A stretch of DNA of 64,000 nucleotides, taken from contig NC_134677.1 in NCBI RefSeq assembly GCF_024713945.1, positions 8,082,001 to 8,146,000 on the forward strand. The letters run 5' to 3'. Source of the DNA: Dermatophagoides farinae (taxonomy: Eukaryota; Arthropoda; Arachnida; Sarcoptiformes; Pyroglyphidae). A program made the translations under genes and the position numbers. The number at the start of each line of letters is the position of its first letter. Within the stretch, counting starts at the first letter, position 1. Shown one piece after another: positions 42,113 through 52,223 of the stretch. The notes below the pieces were generated by a model. It was not told the DNA's origin, made no database searches, and saw nothing but the letters and a program-made list of their open reading frames with translations.

Positions 42113-42829
42113 TTTGTTGGAATTTCAGGGAAAATAATCGCAGAAATATCAAAAAAATACACGTGAAACAGTGGACAAAAAGATAGAGCGGAAGCATTGA
42201 ACAACTGCAGAAAGAAAGAGAGCGAGAACGAGAAAAAAAAAAAGCATGCCACAACATCGCGTAAATTTTGAGCCAATCATAAATGATAGGATAAAAAAAA
42301 TTAAATCATTTTATTGAAAAAATTATTTTGACAATAGATGGCGCTTAATGTAATTTACTAATAGGTGTGTGTGTGTGTGTGTGTGTGGTTGGAGAGAAAA
42401 ATAGCCAATCATATTTGGCCACAACATCAGCAACATATATAACAAACTGATGAATGAGCTTATTACAGCTGTATTTTGATGTATATACTGTATTATGGCA
42501 GCGGCAATGTTATGAGCCAATATCATCGAAAAAAAATTTGATAATCAACTAAACATTATTGATTATTGATTATATTTGCCAGATTTGCCATAAATATATG
42601 ATATATTATCGCCATCAAAATCATAATTAAATTAAAACAACGTCATCATCATCATCATCATCATCATTTTGGATTGTTGTTTGGATTAATTGGATTGGAT
42701 CGAATTATATTATTTTGTTTTGCTTATAAACGATATAATATTATAGTTCTATAATTTATTTTCACTGTTTGATTATTGATAGATCATTGGTGATTGATTG
42801 GATAATAAAAAAAAAACGACGACAACAGG
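42113..42829. promoter_or_regulatory. Divergent spacer between RpS13 and HERP, with a CTCF-like site
   Basis: A 717-bp spacer. At 42328-42346 TTGACAATAGATGGCGCTT fits the CTCF core AGRKGGCRSY exactly (AGATGGCGCT). A (TG)n run follows at 42365-42388, and (CAT)n lies at 42643-42668. A pyrimidine tract near 42195-42240 on the minus strand probably marks the RpS13 start. Confidence 0.5.
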
Positions 42830-44165
42830 ATGATTGAAGACGACGTATGTCTGGTTATCAAAGCTTCTAATCAAAAATATGAAGATGTCAAAATTGATTG
42901 TCAACTTTCATGGTCAATTTTGGATCTGAAAAAACATCTTAGCGTCCATTATCCATCCAAACCGGTAATTTTAATAAATTTTGATATATTAAATATTCAA
43001 ATCAATAAATTGAAATTTCATTTTTTTTTTTGTTAAATAGAAAATAACCGATCAAAGAATCATCTATTCCGGTCATTTACTAAAGGATAACCAATTGTTG
43101 ACAAACATTGTTAAACTGTCGGATTCATCATGTTCGAATGGTGATGATCGTTCTCAAAATACATTCATTTTTCATCTGGTCTGTCCACAAAAACATTTGT
43201 CTACGAATGATAAGGTAAATATGACCAATGAAACAAATGGATCATCATCATCATCATCATCGAATAGTTGGTCATTGGATGCTATTCCAACAGCAAGTAC
43301 TAGCTCATCATCAACAACAGCAGCCACAACAATGCCAACGCCAACCACAGCATGGAATCAATTTAATCAATTGAACATTCAAATGGGACCAGATAATATG
43401 TTGATGCAACAATCGTATCAGATGTTGATGAATCAATATTATCAATATATGAGCTATTATTTTCTTTCAACACCGCCAATTGATTTAGTATCATATGCTG
43501 CATTCACTAATGCATATATGCAATCATTTCAGCCTGTAATTGATCAACAACGTTCCAATTCCATCAACAATGAAACATCGAATAGCAATGTGGCCAATAA
43601 CATCAACAACAATTTGGATAATGATAATCGAATTAATCGACCACAACAACAACAACAACGACAACAACCGCAAGTAGCGGCAATAGATAATAATGATGAT
43701 CTTATCATGAATCGTGATTGGACAGATTGGATGTATTCATTTTCAAAAGCTGTCATCATGTTAAGCATCATTTATTTCTATTCATCATTGAATCGTTTGG
43801 TTTTGTTTATGTCAATCTTTTTGATTATCTATTTTTATAAAAATCTTCTAAATGGTTTACATCCGGCTGCTGCTAATCATAATGGCAGAAGAAATAATAA
43901 TGATGTTCGAATTAATCATGATCGAAATAATAATAATCAACATCCAGTCAATAATGATCGAATCAATAATCAAGCAGATTTAATTGATGAATCACAAAAT
44001 GATGAAAACATTAACAACAACAACAACAATAATAATAATCAGCAACAACAACAACAACAACAACAAGATGATGATAGCCGATATTATTCTGGTCTTAGAT
44101 TTATATGGATGTTTATCACTTCATTGTTTACATCATTGATACCGGATCCAGTGCCCATTAATTAG
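42830..44165 (+). CDS. Herp: HERP (HERPUD1/2-like) ER-associated degradation protein
   Basis: ER membrane adaptor of the HRD1 ubiquitin ligase complex, induced by ER stress in animals. Two exons (42830-42964, 43041-44165) give 419 residues. An N-terminal ubiquitin-like domain is seen: VCLVIKASNQKYEDVKIDC, WSILDLKKHLSVHYPSKP, then TDQRIIYSGHLLKDNQLL and HLVCP. The middle is Ser/Thr, then Asn/Gln rich. A membrane hairpin follows (FSKAVIMLSIIYFYSSLNRL and VLFMSIFLIIYFYKNLLNG), and the tail WMFITSLFTSLIPDPVP matches the conserved HERP C-terminus. A long poly-Asn/poly-Gln stretch (about 44010-44070) sits between hairpin and tail. AATAAA at 44463-44468. Confidence 0.92.
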
Positions 44166-44462
44166 AATTTGAAATGAATTTTCGCAAAGGAAAAGAAGAA
44201 AAAAATTTATAAATCTGTTTTTTTTTTGTTATTATTCTTCATGTGTTTGTAAACGAAAAAAAAAATTTCTTTTTTTTTCTCATCTCTAATCACACATCAA
44301 ACACACACACACACACAACAATATATACAATTTAAACATAAACATGATCTTCAAATTGTAAAATCAAAAACAAAAGAAAAAAAAACAATTATAATAGATC
44401 CCATACTACTATTACTACTAGTCTCTATCTTTCTCTCTCTTTTTCTCGGTTAATATGAAAAA

Positions 44463-44468
44463 AATAAA
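44463..44468 (+). terminator. Poly(A) signal for HERP
   Basis: AATAAA about 300 bp after the HERP stop codon, the first exact hexamer on this strand. Confidence 0.5.
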
Positions 44469-44842
44469 TGTTTTGACAAAATCGCAAAAAAATAACCGAA
44501 AAATTACTGTCCAATGAAGTGCTGCAACAAAATCATCATTTTTTTAATTCGAATTCTTTCAAGTTCATTCATTTGAAGCCACATTATGGACTACTATAGA
44601 GCCATCTATTGTAGAAGAGAATAAACTAAAAAAAATTTGAATTTTTTTTTTTTTTGGATAATTTTTTTTTCGGCAGAAAAATCGAGAAAATTATTCCGAA
44701 TTCATTTTGTTGTTTATTTCGACAATTTATGTTTGGTCATTTACCATTATCATACGAATCGAATGTAGTAAGTTAGGCTAAAAATGCATTCGGCCATCAT
44801 TCAAACATCGACTAGACTTCTGATCAAAGGTATCTGTATTTT
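44469..44842. other. Spacer before the Dscam array
   Basis: No gene seen. On the minus strand, AATAGATGGCTC at 44599-44610 is a partial CTCF-like site pointing opposite to the cassette elements. The first cassette element follows at 44843. Confidence 0.45.
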
Positions 44843-44861
44843 TGGCCAAAATATGGCGCTC
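44843..44861 (+). promoter_or_regulatory. Cassette element 1 (CTCF-like)
   Basis: TGGCCAAAATATGGCGCTC, 120 bp before the start of cassette 1. Its first six bases and the GGCGCT core match the CTCF consensus at the same spacing. It precedes the first cassette, where no Ig exon lies upstream. Confidence 0.6.
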
Positions 44862-44981
44862 CAATCTTGATTTGATTTAAATTCCAATTTCTTTCTCGTG
44901 TGGCCATGGATTCTAAATTTATTTATCCATCGGTCTATTTCATTCCTGAGCGGTGAGAATGTTGTTTTTTATGTTTGAAAA

Positions 44982-45403
44982 ATGATTATCCAGTCAATTT
45001 GTTTGTTAATTTTAACAAAATCTGTTCATTCTGGTGGTATGTTTTTTTTTCATTGAATCAGATTAATTATTGTTGATGGATTCATGATATTTGAATTTTT
45101 CAATTTCAGTGGCTCCCAAAGTGACAAGATTTCATAATGAAATTATTCAACCAAAAGATTCATCTTTTGTTCTGAATTGTGCTGCATATATTGGATCTCA
45201 CCCGTTACGATTTCAATGGCTGAAGAATGGTTTAACCATTAATAAACAATCGATGCAATTAGATCGAATTCAAATTAAAACTGAGCACAGTTATTCTATT
45301 CTCACGATTTCGGAAATCGAATTGAACGATTCGGGCAATTATTCTTGTACGGTTATCAATGATGATGGATTCGATGCACAATGGTCATTACTTCAAGTTC
45401 AAG
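44982..45403 (+). CDS. sDscam: sDscam cassette 1 (signal peptide + variable Ig1)
   Basis: Leader exon 44982-45036 (MIIQSICLLILTKSVHSG; donor GTATGT, with GTGGTA 3 bp earlier as an alternative) and Ig exon 45110-45403, both ending in phase 1. The Ig domain starts VAPKVTRF, with NCAAYIG, FQWLKNG and the F-strand NDSGNYSC. It belongs to subclass A, which has an N-glycosylation sequon next to the second Ig cysteine. Confidence 0.85.
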
Positions 45404-45442
45404 GTTTGAAATTAACTAAAAAAAATTCTCTGTTCTTAATTT

Positions 45443-45461
45443 CCACCAAAACGTGGCGCTA
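45443..45461 (+). promoter_or_regulatory. Cassette element 2 (CTCF-like)
   Basis: CCACCAAAACGTGGCGCTA, 96 bp before the cassette 2 start. Confidence 0.6.
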
Positions 45462-45556
45462 ATTCTGTTTCGAAATCTTGGTTTTGAAATTTTCCTTTTG
45501 ATTACGATCAAAATACTGGCTTTACATTTGTTCTGATCACACGAAATTCATTCAAA

Positions 45557-45977
45557 ATGTTGAGTTTGGTTTTCAAATTTATTGTTTTGTTTATCTGGAT
45601 TTTATTGCAGATTTCATCTGTTCACAGTGATGGTAAGTCTATTTGTCAATCATTTTCATCTTGAATTAATTCAATTTTTTTCAATTCTAGAATCTCCGGT
45701 TCTCGTTAATTTTATTCACAAACTCGACATGAACAAACCAAAGGTTCAGATCTTGTGTTGACTTGTAATGTTGCCAAAGGCAGTAAACCATTTCGGTTCC
45801 AATGGTTCAAAAATGGTGTTGAATTATCCAATACTGGACGATCGACAATCGAAACTAAAGATATTTTTTCCCTCTACACATTAAGAAATATTGACTCAAG
45901 TGATGGTGGGAATTATTCCTGTGTTGTCACCAATAAATTCGGTTTCGATAAACTTTGGATTCAACTAACCGTCACAG
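45557..45977 (+). pseudogene. sDscam: sDscam cassette 2, frameshifted variable Ig1
   Basis: Leader exon 45557-45632 is intact (MLSLVFKFIVLFIWILLQIS then SVHSD; donor GTAAGT). Ig exon 45691-45977 is 287 bp, while its duplicate in cassette 4 is 288 bp; one base is missing early in the exon (after ESPVLVNF), so the frame meets a stop before the first Ig cysteine. The rest still reads cleanly in the other frame (TCNVAKGSKPFRFQWFKNG, GGNYSCVVTNKFGFDKLW). Either a recently dead cassette or an assembly indel. Confidence 0.75.
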
Positions 45978-46007
45978 GTTTGAATAATTTTTTTCAATGT
46001 TTTTTGT

Positions 46008-46026
46008 GGGCCAAAAGGTAGCGCTA
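46008..46026 (+). promoter_or_regulatory. Cassette element 3 (CTCF-like, core variant)
   Basis: GGGCCAAAAGGTAGCGCTA, 105 bp before the cassette 3 start; core AGCGCT. Confidence 0.5.
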
Positions 46027-46130
46027 ATATTGCCATTATCCACTGGTTTTTAAAATTTTTTCGATTGAAATGGTTTGATTGAACTATTGCTTTTCTTGTT
46101 GTTGAACATGAGTTGTTGTTGTTGAACGTC

Positions 46131-46537
46131 ATGGCTATTATGATTTTATTATTGGTGATTTTTCCAATTTTCCATTTTCATTCAGTCGATGCTGGTAATT
46201 TAGTGAGACTTGTCTGGAATTGTTTCTCTTTAATAACTATTTTTGATTTTAGCAAAGCCCAATTTGAATAAATTTCCTACATCCGAAGTCAAACTTTGGG
46301 CTGATGCATCGTACATATTACCGTGTTCCATTTTATCTGGATCAAAACCAATATTCTTCGAATGGTACAAAGATGATCATAAGAAGCTATCGTCGACCGA
46401 GTACAAAATCGATAATTATGATACAATGACATCACTTGTATTCAAAAGTTTGAATCCAAACGATACAGGCAGCTATACCTGTAATGCCAGAAATGTTCAT
46501 GGATCCGACTCGATTACAACAAAACTTGTCATACAAG
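46131..46537 (+). CDS. sDscam: sDscam cassette 3 (signal peptide + variable Ig1, subclass B)
   Basis: Leader 46131-46194 (MAIMILLLVIFPIFHF, HSVDA) and Ig exon 46253-46537. The domain begins AKPNLNKFPTSEVKL, with ILPCSILSGSKPIFFEWYKD and TGSYTCNARNVHGSDS. It lacks the GNYSC sequon. Nearly the same as cassette 5. Confidence 0.85.
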
Positions 46538-46599
46538 GTTTGCTTTTAATTTAATCATCATGGTGTACAATTAGGGTCAAGATTTGAAACTAATAATTT

Positions 46600-46618
46600 C
46601 CACCAAAATGTGGCGCTA
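46600..46618 (+). promoter_or_regulatory. Cassette element 4 (CTCF-like)
   Basis: CCACCAAAATGTGGCGCTA, 98 bp before the cassette 4 start; two differences from element 2 at most, as expected from the block duplication. Confidence 0.6.
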
Positions 46619-46716
46619 AATATTGAAATTTTGATTTTGATTTTCCTGTCGAAAATGTTTTTTTCGATTGTTTTATTCACATTCAATGTTCGATCACACG
46701 AAATTTGCTTGTGAAA

Positions 46717-47125
46717 ATGTTGAATTTGATTTTCAAGTTTTTCGCTTTAATCATTTTGATTTCATCTGCTAACAGCGATGGTAAGTCTATTTGTTCATGT
46801 GTTTTAAGCCTCAATTAATTCATTTTTTCGATTCTAGAATCTCCGGTTCTCGTTAAACTTTATCCACAAAATAAACATGAACAAACCAAAGGTTCAGACC
46901 TTGTGTTGAATTGTAATGTTGCCAAAGGCAGTAAACCATTACGGTTCCAATGGTTGAAGAATGGTGTTGAATTATACAATACTGGACGATCGACAATTGA
47001 AAACAAAGATATTTTCTCTTTTTTTACACTGAGAAATATCGATTCCAATGATGTGGGAAATTATTCTTGTGTTGTTACCAATAAATTCGGATTCGACAAA
47101 TTGTGGATTCAACTAACCGTCACAG
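46717..47125 (+). CDS. sDscam: sDscam cassette 4 (signal peptide + variable Ig1, subclass A)
   Basis: Leader 46717-46780 (MLNLIFKFFALIILISSANS) and Ig exon 46838-47125 (288 bp). ESPVLVKLYPQNKHEQ, LNCNVAKGSKPLRFQWLKNG, VGNYSCVVTNKFGFDKLW. Intact duplicate of the broken cassette 2. Confidence 0.86.
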
Positions 47126-47154
47126 GTTTGAACAATTTATTCAATGTTTGTTAT

Positions 47155-47173
47155 CGGCCAATATATGGCGCTA
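47155..47173 (+). promoter_or_regulatory. Cassette element 5 (CTCF-like)
   Basis: CGGCCAATATATGGCGCTA, 112 bp before the cassette 5 start. Confidence 0.6.
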
Positions 47174-47285
47174 ATTCTTCCATTTTGAGGGTCATGGAAT
47201 TTTTTTTTATTTTTGCATAAAATAATTCTGTCCATGAAATGTATATTTGAGTTTAAGAGTATGAACACACATTGTTCTTGACATT

Positions 47286-47694
47286 ATGGCTATGATAATT
47301 TTAATAACGTTGATTTTTTCAACTTTTTATTTCCATTCAATTGATGCCGGTAATTCATTTGAATTTATCCAGTGACAATTTCTAAATGGTCATTTTTTGA
47401 TGATTTTAGCAAAGCCCAATTTGAGTAAATTTCCTGCATCAGAAATCAAACTTTGGGCAAATGCATCGTACATATTACCGTGTTCCATTTTATCCGGATC
47501 GACACCAATTTTCTTTGAATGGTACAAGGATGATCATCAAAAATTATCGTCGACCGAGTACAAAATCGATAATTATGATACACTGTCATCGATTGTATTC
47601 AAACGTCTTGATTCAAATGATACCGGAACTTATACTTGTAATGCCAGAAATGTTTATGGTTCTGATTCGATTACAACCAAGCTTATCATACAAG
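47286..47694 (+). CDS. sDscam: sDscam cassette 5 (signal peptide + variable Ig1, subclass B)
   Basis: Leader 47286-47349 (MAMIILITLIFSTFYF, HSIDA) and Ig exon 47410-47694. AKPNLSKFPASEIKLWAN, ILPCSILSGSTPIFFEWYKD, TGTYTCNARNVYGSDS. Duplicate of cassette 3. Confidence 0.86.
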
Positions 47695-47729
47695 GTTTGA
47701 TTTTCTATTTATTATAATCGTGATTTACT

Positions 47730-47748
47730 TGACCAATAGGTGGCCCTT
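47730..47748 (+). promoter_or_regulatory. Cassette element 6 (weakest copy)
   Basis: TGACCAATAGGTGGCCCTT, 102 bp before the cassette 6 start; the core is GGCCCT, so this copy may bind poorly. Confidence 0.4.
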
Positions 47749-47850
47749 TTAATGCATTATTTTTTTCTGGTTATCTTCGATTCTCTCCAAGGCTTGAGTT
47801 GATTATCATTTTGTTTTTGTCGTATTGTGAGATGTTTGAAAACATTCACA

Positions 47851-48264
47851 ATGTTTAAATCGTTGCTATTTTTCTGTATTTCATTTACGGTTATTTTTGC
47901 ATCAAAAGGTTGGACAATTTTTTCCGGTTTTACGTTTCTGATGAAAATCACTTGTTTTTCCCTTTAGATGCACCTCAAACTTCTAAATCATTTCCAACAG
48001 AATTGAGTCAATCTGAAGGATCAGTATTGACAATTCCTTGTTCGGTTATCAGTGGTTCAATGCCATTATCGTTCAAATGGTTTAAAAATGAACAAGAATT
48101 ACTTCGACATACGAATCCGGATTTATCATATCAGATTAAAACGGATAATTTTCTATCATTTTTAACCATTTCACAATTGAAAGCTTCTGATTATGGAAAT
48201 TATTCCTGTGTTGTCAGCAATCCATTCGGCTTCGATATTCAATGGACATGGCTCCAGGTGAAAG
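47851..48264 (+). CDS. sDscam: sDscam cassette 6 (signal peptide + variable Ig1, subclass A)
   Basis: Leader 47851-47908 (MFKSLLFFCISFTVIFASK; donor GTTGGA is weak) and Ig exon 47968-48264 (297 bp). DAPQTSKSFPTELSQSEG, TIPCSVISGSMPLSFKWFKN, YGNYSCVVSNPFGFDIQW. Confidence 0.83.
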
Positions 48265-48292
48265 GTAGTTTGTCTGTTTTTGATCATGTTTT

Positions 48293-48311
48293 CGGCCAAA
48301 ACGCGGCGCTA
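48293..48311 (+). promoter_or_regulatory. Cassette element 7 (CTCF-like)
   Basis: CGGCCAAAACGCGGCGCTA, 116 bp before the cassette 7 start. Confidence 0.6.
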
Positions 48312-48426
48312 TTGATTCAGTTTTGAATCATTAATTTTTTTTAATATCTAAATTAACCATCGATTGAGTGTTTTCACTGTCTCTCTGTCTGTTCATCACA
48401 AATAATCATAAGGCATTTTTTTCAAA

Positions 48427-48853
48427 ATGTTTTGTCAGTTTTTTAAGTGGTGTATTCAAATCATCATTTTGTTAATATTCGAAACGATATTTATTGAAGC
48501 AAATGGTAAGTTTAAATTGATTTAATTCATTTGACTTGAATTGATTTTTCTCATTTATATTTATCACCTAGAATCACCATTATTGTTGAAACAACTTGAT
48601 CGATTTAATTCAGTGAAAGGATCAAACATAGTGTTCAATTGTAATGTAGCAAAAGGAACGAAACCTTTCCGATTCCAATGGCATAGAAATAATGTCGAAC
48701 TACGAGATCATAAACGATCTAGAATTGAATCGAAAGATATCTATTCATTTCTAACATTGTACGACATTAATGTCGAAGACATTGGCAATTATTCATGCAT
48801 TGTAACCAATCAATTTGGTTTCGATAAACTTTTCTTTCATCTAGATGTAACAG
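48427..48853 (+). CDS. sDscam: sDscam cassette 7 (signal peptide + variable Ig1, subclass A)
   Basis: Leader 48427-48505 (begins MFCQFFKWCIQIIILLIFET and ends IFIEAN) and Ig exon 48572-48853. ESPLLLKQLDRF, FNCNVAKGTKPFRFQWHRN, IGNYSCIVTNQFGFDKLF. Related to cassettes 2 and 4. Confidence 0.84.
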
Positions 48854-48902
48854 GTTTGCATTACATTGAATTGAATCATCATAAAATTTTGATTTGATTA
48901 TT

Positions 48903-48921
48903 TGGCCGAAATATGGCGCTA
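48903..48921 (+). promoter_or_regulatory. Cassette element 8 (CTCF-like)
   Basis: TGGCCGAAATATGGCGCTA, 130 bp before the cassette 8 start. Confidence 0.6.
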
Positions 48922-49050
48922 ATTCTGCAGTGTTTTTTGATTGTTTTTGAAAAATTGAAACATTTCTTTGATCAACATTTTTCTTGCATGCACACACTGT
49001 GTGTGTGTTGATATTTGTGACTTGATATTGTCCATTCTCAATTGATTGTA

Positions 49051-49476
49051 ATGATGGCCATAAGAATTTGTTTGTTTTGTTTTCTATTTTTACCATTTTT
49101 CATATCTATTGATTCGGGTAATTTAAATGATTTTTGTCTGTTGAATTTCATTGGTTGATATTCAAAAAATTTTTTTTCCCGCTAGCTAAACCATCGGTAA
49201 TGAAATTGCCATCGGAAATTCAACTTAGAGAAAATTTTTCATATATACTTCAATGTCTTGCCATATCGGAATCGAAACCAATATTCTTTGAATGGCTAAA
49301 AGATAATCATCCACTCGTAGCCACTGGCCATTCGTCGGAATATAAAATTGACCATTTTGAAACATGGTCAACATTAACATTTAAACGTTTGACCATAAAC
49401 GATATGGCAACTTATACATGTCGTGTAAAAAACGTTGAAGGCATTGATACTACTAGCACTAAGCTCATTATACAAG
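49051..49476 (+). CDS. sDscam: sDscam cassette 8 (signal peptide + variable Ig1, subclass B)
   Basis: Leader 49051-49117 (starts MMAIRICLFCFLFLPFFISI; the second Met, 49054, is an equal choice) and Ig exon 49186-49476. AKPSVMKLPSEIQLREN, LQCLAISESKPIFFEWLKD, MATYTCRVKNVEGID. Confidence 0.83.
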
Positions 49477-49567
49477 GTTTGTATGCTTTGATAATGGCGG
49501 TGGTTGATTTTTAAAAAAAATCTTCCAACCATCAAGTGTTGAAATATTTCATCATCGTATTCAACAC

Positions 49568-49586
49568 AAACCAATAGTTGGCGCTT
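49568..49586 (+). promoter_or_regulatory. Cassette element 9 (CTCF-like)
   Basis: AAACCAATAGTTGGCGCTT, 108 bp before the cassette 9 start. Confidence 0.55.
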
Positions 49587-49694
49587 TTGATGTGTTCAAT
49601 TTGAATTTTTCTATCCTAACTTGATTTCAGTTTATTTTTTTTCTCTTTCTCTCTCACTCGTCATATTGAGATTCCAATCAAGAATTGTGCCAAA

Positions 49695-50064
49695 ATGAAT
49701 TGTGTTTTGACATTTTTTATTTTGTGTTTTTCAATTTATATCACCACTATTGGTGCATCATCATCAAATGGTCCACCAATCATTTCCAAAATAGTTTCAA
49801 CACATATGAGCCAACCACAAGGCTCAGTGTTGAATTTAATGTGTCCAATTTTCGCTGGTTCCCGCCCGATTACATTCAAATGGTTCCGAGATAACATTGA
49901 AATTGAACGTGAAAATCATCATCATCATGTATCAATCGAAAATAAACCTTCGTTTTCTGTGTTAATGATACAGGAATTAAAACCGAATGATTCAGGAAAT
50001 TATTCCTGTGTAGTCAGCAATCCATTCGGTATCGATGTTCAATGGACATTGCTTCAAGTTAAAG
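49695..50064 (+). CDS. sDscam: sDscam cassette 9, single-exon form (subclass A)
   Basis: Leader and Ig are fused in one exon with no intron between them: MNCVLTFFILCFSIYITTIG then SSSNGPPIISKIVS. LMCPIFAGSRPITFKWFRDN and SGNYSCVVSNPFGIDVQW. It ends in phase 1 like the others. Confidence 0.84.
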
Positions 50065-50087
50065 GTATCATTTTTTTTTTGTTATTC

Positions 50088-50106
50088 GGATATACGGATG
50101 GCGCTC
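50088..50106 (+). promoter_or_regulatory. Cassette element 10 (core only)
   Basis: GGATATACGGATGGCGCTC, 124 bp before the cassette 10 start; the GGCGCT core is exact but the CCA half is lost. Confidence 0.5.
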
Positions 50107-50229
50107 GTAATGCCAGATTTTTGAAATTTTTATTCAGATGTTGATTTTTTTCCTCATTGTTGAATCGTGTGATTCAGTTGTAGAGAAAAGTGATTGCATT
50201 CATTCGTTCCATCGAATAATTGAAAAACA

Positions 50230-50663
50230 ATGGCATCATTTTCAAATTTTATTATCATCAGTGTCGTTATTTTGTTTTTATTATCACCGAATTCGATTGA
50301 AACAAGTAAATTTGTCTTTCTTTGTTAAATTACTTCTTCTGAGTATTTTTCAATTTAATTTCGATCATTAAAATCAGGCTATTCATTACCAAAATTACTT
50401 GATCTACCAAAACGTATTGAATTGCAGGAAAATTTTGATCATACATTGGCTTGTAATCTTGTTTCAGGCATAAAGCCAGTCATGTTTTATTGGTCAAAAA
50501 ATGGTCATAAAATTTCCGAACCAACAATTTCAAATGGATCAAAGTAGCCATTCTTCAATGATGATATTGAAAGAGATAAAACGTAATGATTCTGGAAGGT
50601 ATACGTGTACGGCACAGAATCAATATGGTATGGATTCAACTTCGACCGAATTATTTGTTCAAG
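50230..50663 (+). pseudogene. sDscam: sDscam cassette 10, frameshifted variable Ig1 (subclass B)
   Basis: Leader 50230-50305 (MASFSNFIIISVVILFLLSP, NSIET) is intact. Ig exon 50378-50663 is 286 bp, not a multiple of three. The first half reads SLPKLLDLPKRIELQ, ACNLVSGIKPVMFYWSKNG, then stops soon after KISEPT; the second half (QSSHSSMMILKEIKRNDSGR, YTCTAQNQYGMDS) is in another frame. A non-functional cassette or an assembly indel; the change is not in a homopolymer. Confidence 0.75.
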
Positions 50664-50785
50664 GTTTGCGATTGGTTATTTATTTATTTTTTTTTTTAGT
50701 TACATTTGAAACATTCTCCAACGAAACGGAAATTGCACATTTCACTGATGAATGTGTGTCTCTTCATCATTATTGATGAGCTTAT

Positions 50786-50804
50786 AGGCTCATTGATGGC
50801 GCTC
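50786..50804 (+). promoter_or_regulatory. Cassette element 11 (core only)
   Basis: AGGCTCATTGATGGCGCTC, 109 bp before the cassette 11 start. Confidence 0.5.
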
Positions 50805-50913
50805 AATTTCTTTGGTTACAAAAAGAAAAAGAAGCCAAATCAATGATTCTAGATTTGTGTATTTGTATTCATTCATTGTCCATTCGTTGATTGTGATTCG
50901 TTGTGTTTGAACC

Positions 50914-51289
50914 ATGGCTTCAGTTTTCGTCAATTTTTTTCCGATTATTTTTGTATTCATTTTTACTTTGGTTTTCGCTAATCAAGATCGGCCTGAACTT
51001 TTAAAATCACAATCAAATTATCTAATTCAACCAGCTGGTTCATTGCTTGTGCTCATTTGTAATTCCATTAAAGGATCAAAACCATTAATATTCAGATGGT
51101 TAAAAGATGGCCATGATATTGAGAAAGATTCACATCGTTTTGATATGGATCGTTATTCGATTGAAAAAAAGAGTTCATTCACTCAACTAACCGTTAATGA
51201 TGTTTCCATTTCGGATTCGGGAAACTATTCATGTGTAGTGACCAATGCATTTGGCCTAGATTCACAATGGTCACAATTTGATGTTAAAG
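50914..51289 (+). CDS. sDscam: sDscam cassette 11, single-exon form (subclass A)
   Basis: One exon: MASVFVNFFPIIFVFIFTLV then FANQDRPELLKS. LICNSIKGSKPLIFRWLKDG and SGNYSCVVTNAFGLDSQW. Leader intron absent. Confidence 0.84.
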
Positions 51290-51494
51290 GTTTGCAATTA
51301 TAATACAATGATGATGATTACATTACTTGTCACACTCTATCGATTCTAATGATTTTTTCTCAATTTTATTTCAATCATTAATTGCGTGGTTGATCAAATA
51401 ACATTGTTTTCGGAAATGAGAGAACCGGAAACAATTTTTTTTTGTTTGACCCAAAAACACAAGAGATTATGATTGTAGCCGTTTCATTCTTTTT

Positions 51495-51513
51495 CCACCA
51501 AAAGGTTGCGCTT
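51495..51513 (+). promoter_or_regulatory. Cassette element 12 (CTCF-like, core variant)
   Basis: CCACCAAAAGGTTGCGCTT, 130 bp before the cassette 12 start; core TGCGCT. Confidence 0.5.
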
Positions 51514-51643
51514 ATATCATCACAATTTGTTTGATTGATAAATTTTTTTTTGTTCGGAAAAAATCAATGGCAATTCCTTTGCACATTTCACATCAATCGG
51601 TTTATTTGTCTCTTCTGATGATTTTTGTGTTTGTGTTTTAAAA

Positions 51644-52067
51644 ATGTTTTGGCCATTCATTTTGGTTGTTTTTGATTTGCTTTTAGCAAATCAAAACTTT
51701 GTGATCGCTAATGGTAAGCTTTTCAGTTATTTTAAATTGATTTTGTGTGACTTTTCCAATTTTTCCCCGTAAAAAATAGATGCTCCTCGTTTGGTTGAAT
51801 TTAAAAATTTATACTCACAACCCATGAATTCTCGATTTGTTTTAATGTGTAACAAAATGAATGGAATATCGCCATTGAAATTTTTTTGGACGAAAAATGG
51901 CCACTCTATTTCACAATCGTCGGATTCACGTATCAAAATTGATGTTGATGATGATTTTTCAATGATTAATATCAAAAATATTAAAATTGATGATGCAGGA
52001 AATTACTCCTGTACGGTACAGAATCGTTTCGGTATCGATTCACAATGGTCGATGCTTCAAGTTAAAG
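51644..52067 (+). CDS. sDscam: sDscam cassette 12 (signal peptide + variable Ig1, subclass A)
   Basis: Leader 51644-51713 (MFWPFILVVFDLLLANQ, then NFVIAN) and Ig exon 51780-52067. DAPRLVEFKNLYSQ, LMCNKMNGISPLKFFWTKNG, AGNYSCTVQNRFGIDSQW. The longest spacer of the array (355 bp from the previous exon to the leader start) precedes it. Confidence 0.83.
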
Positions 52068-52096
52068 GTGACTACTACAAGAAATAGTCATAAATT

Positions 52097-52115
52097 TGAA
52101 CAAAACGTGTCGCTA
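52097..52115 (+). promoter_or_regulatory. Cassette element 13 (CTCF-like, core variant)
   Basis: TGAACAAAACGTGTCGCTA, 108 bp before the cassette 13 start; core GTCGCT. Confidence 0.45.
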
Positions 52116-52223
52116 GATTTGTTGTTGAAAAGAATTACTTTTTTACTGTGTTTCATTCGTTATTTCATTGCAAAAAAAAATCTATTGTGAAACATCGGAG
52201 GTGTTTTTACCAATTTTTCGATA

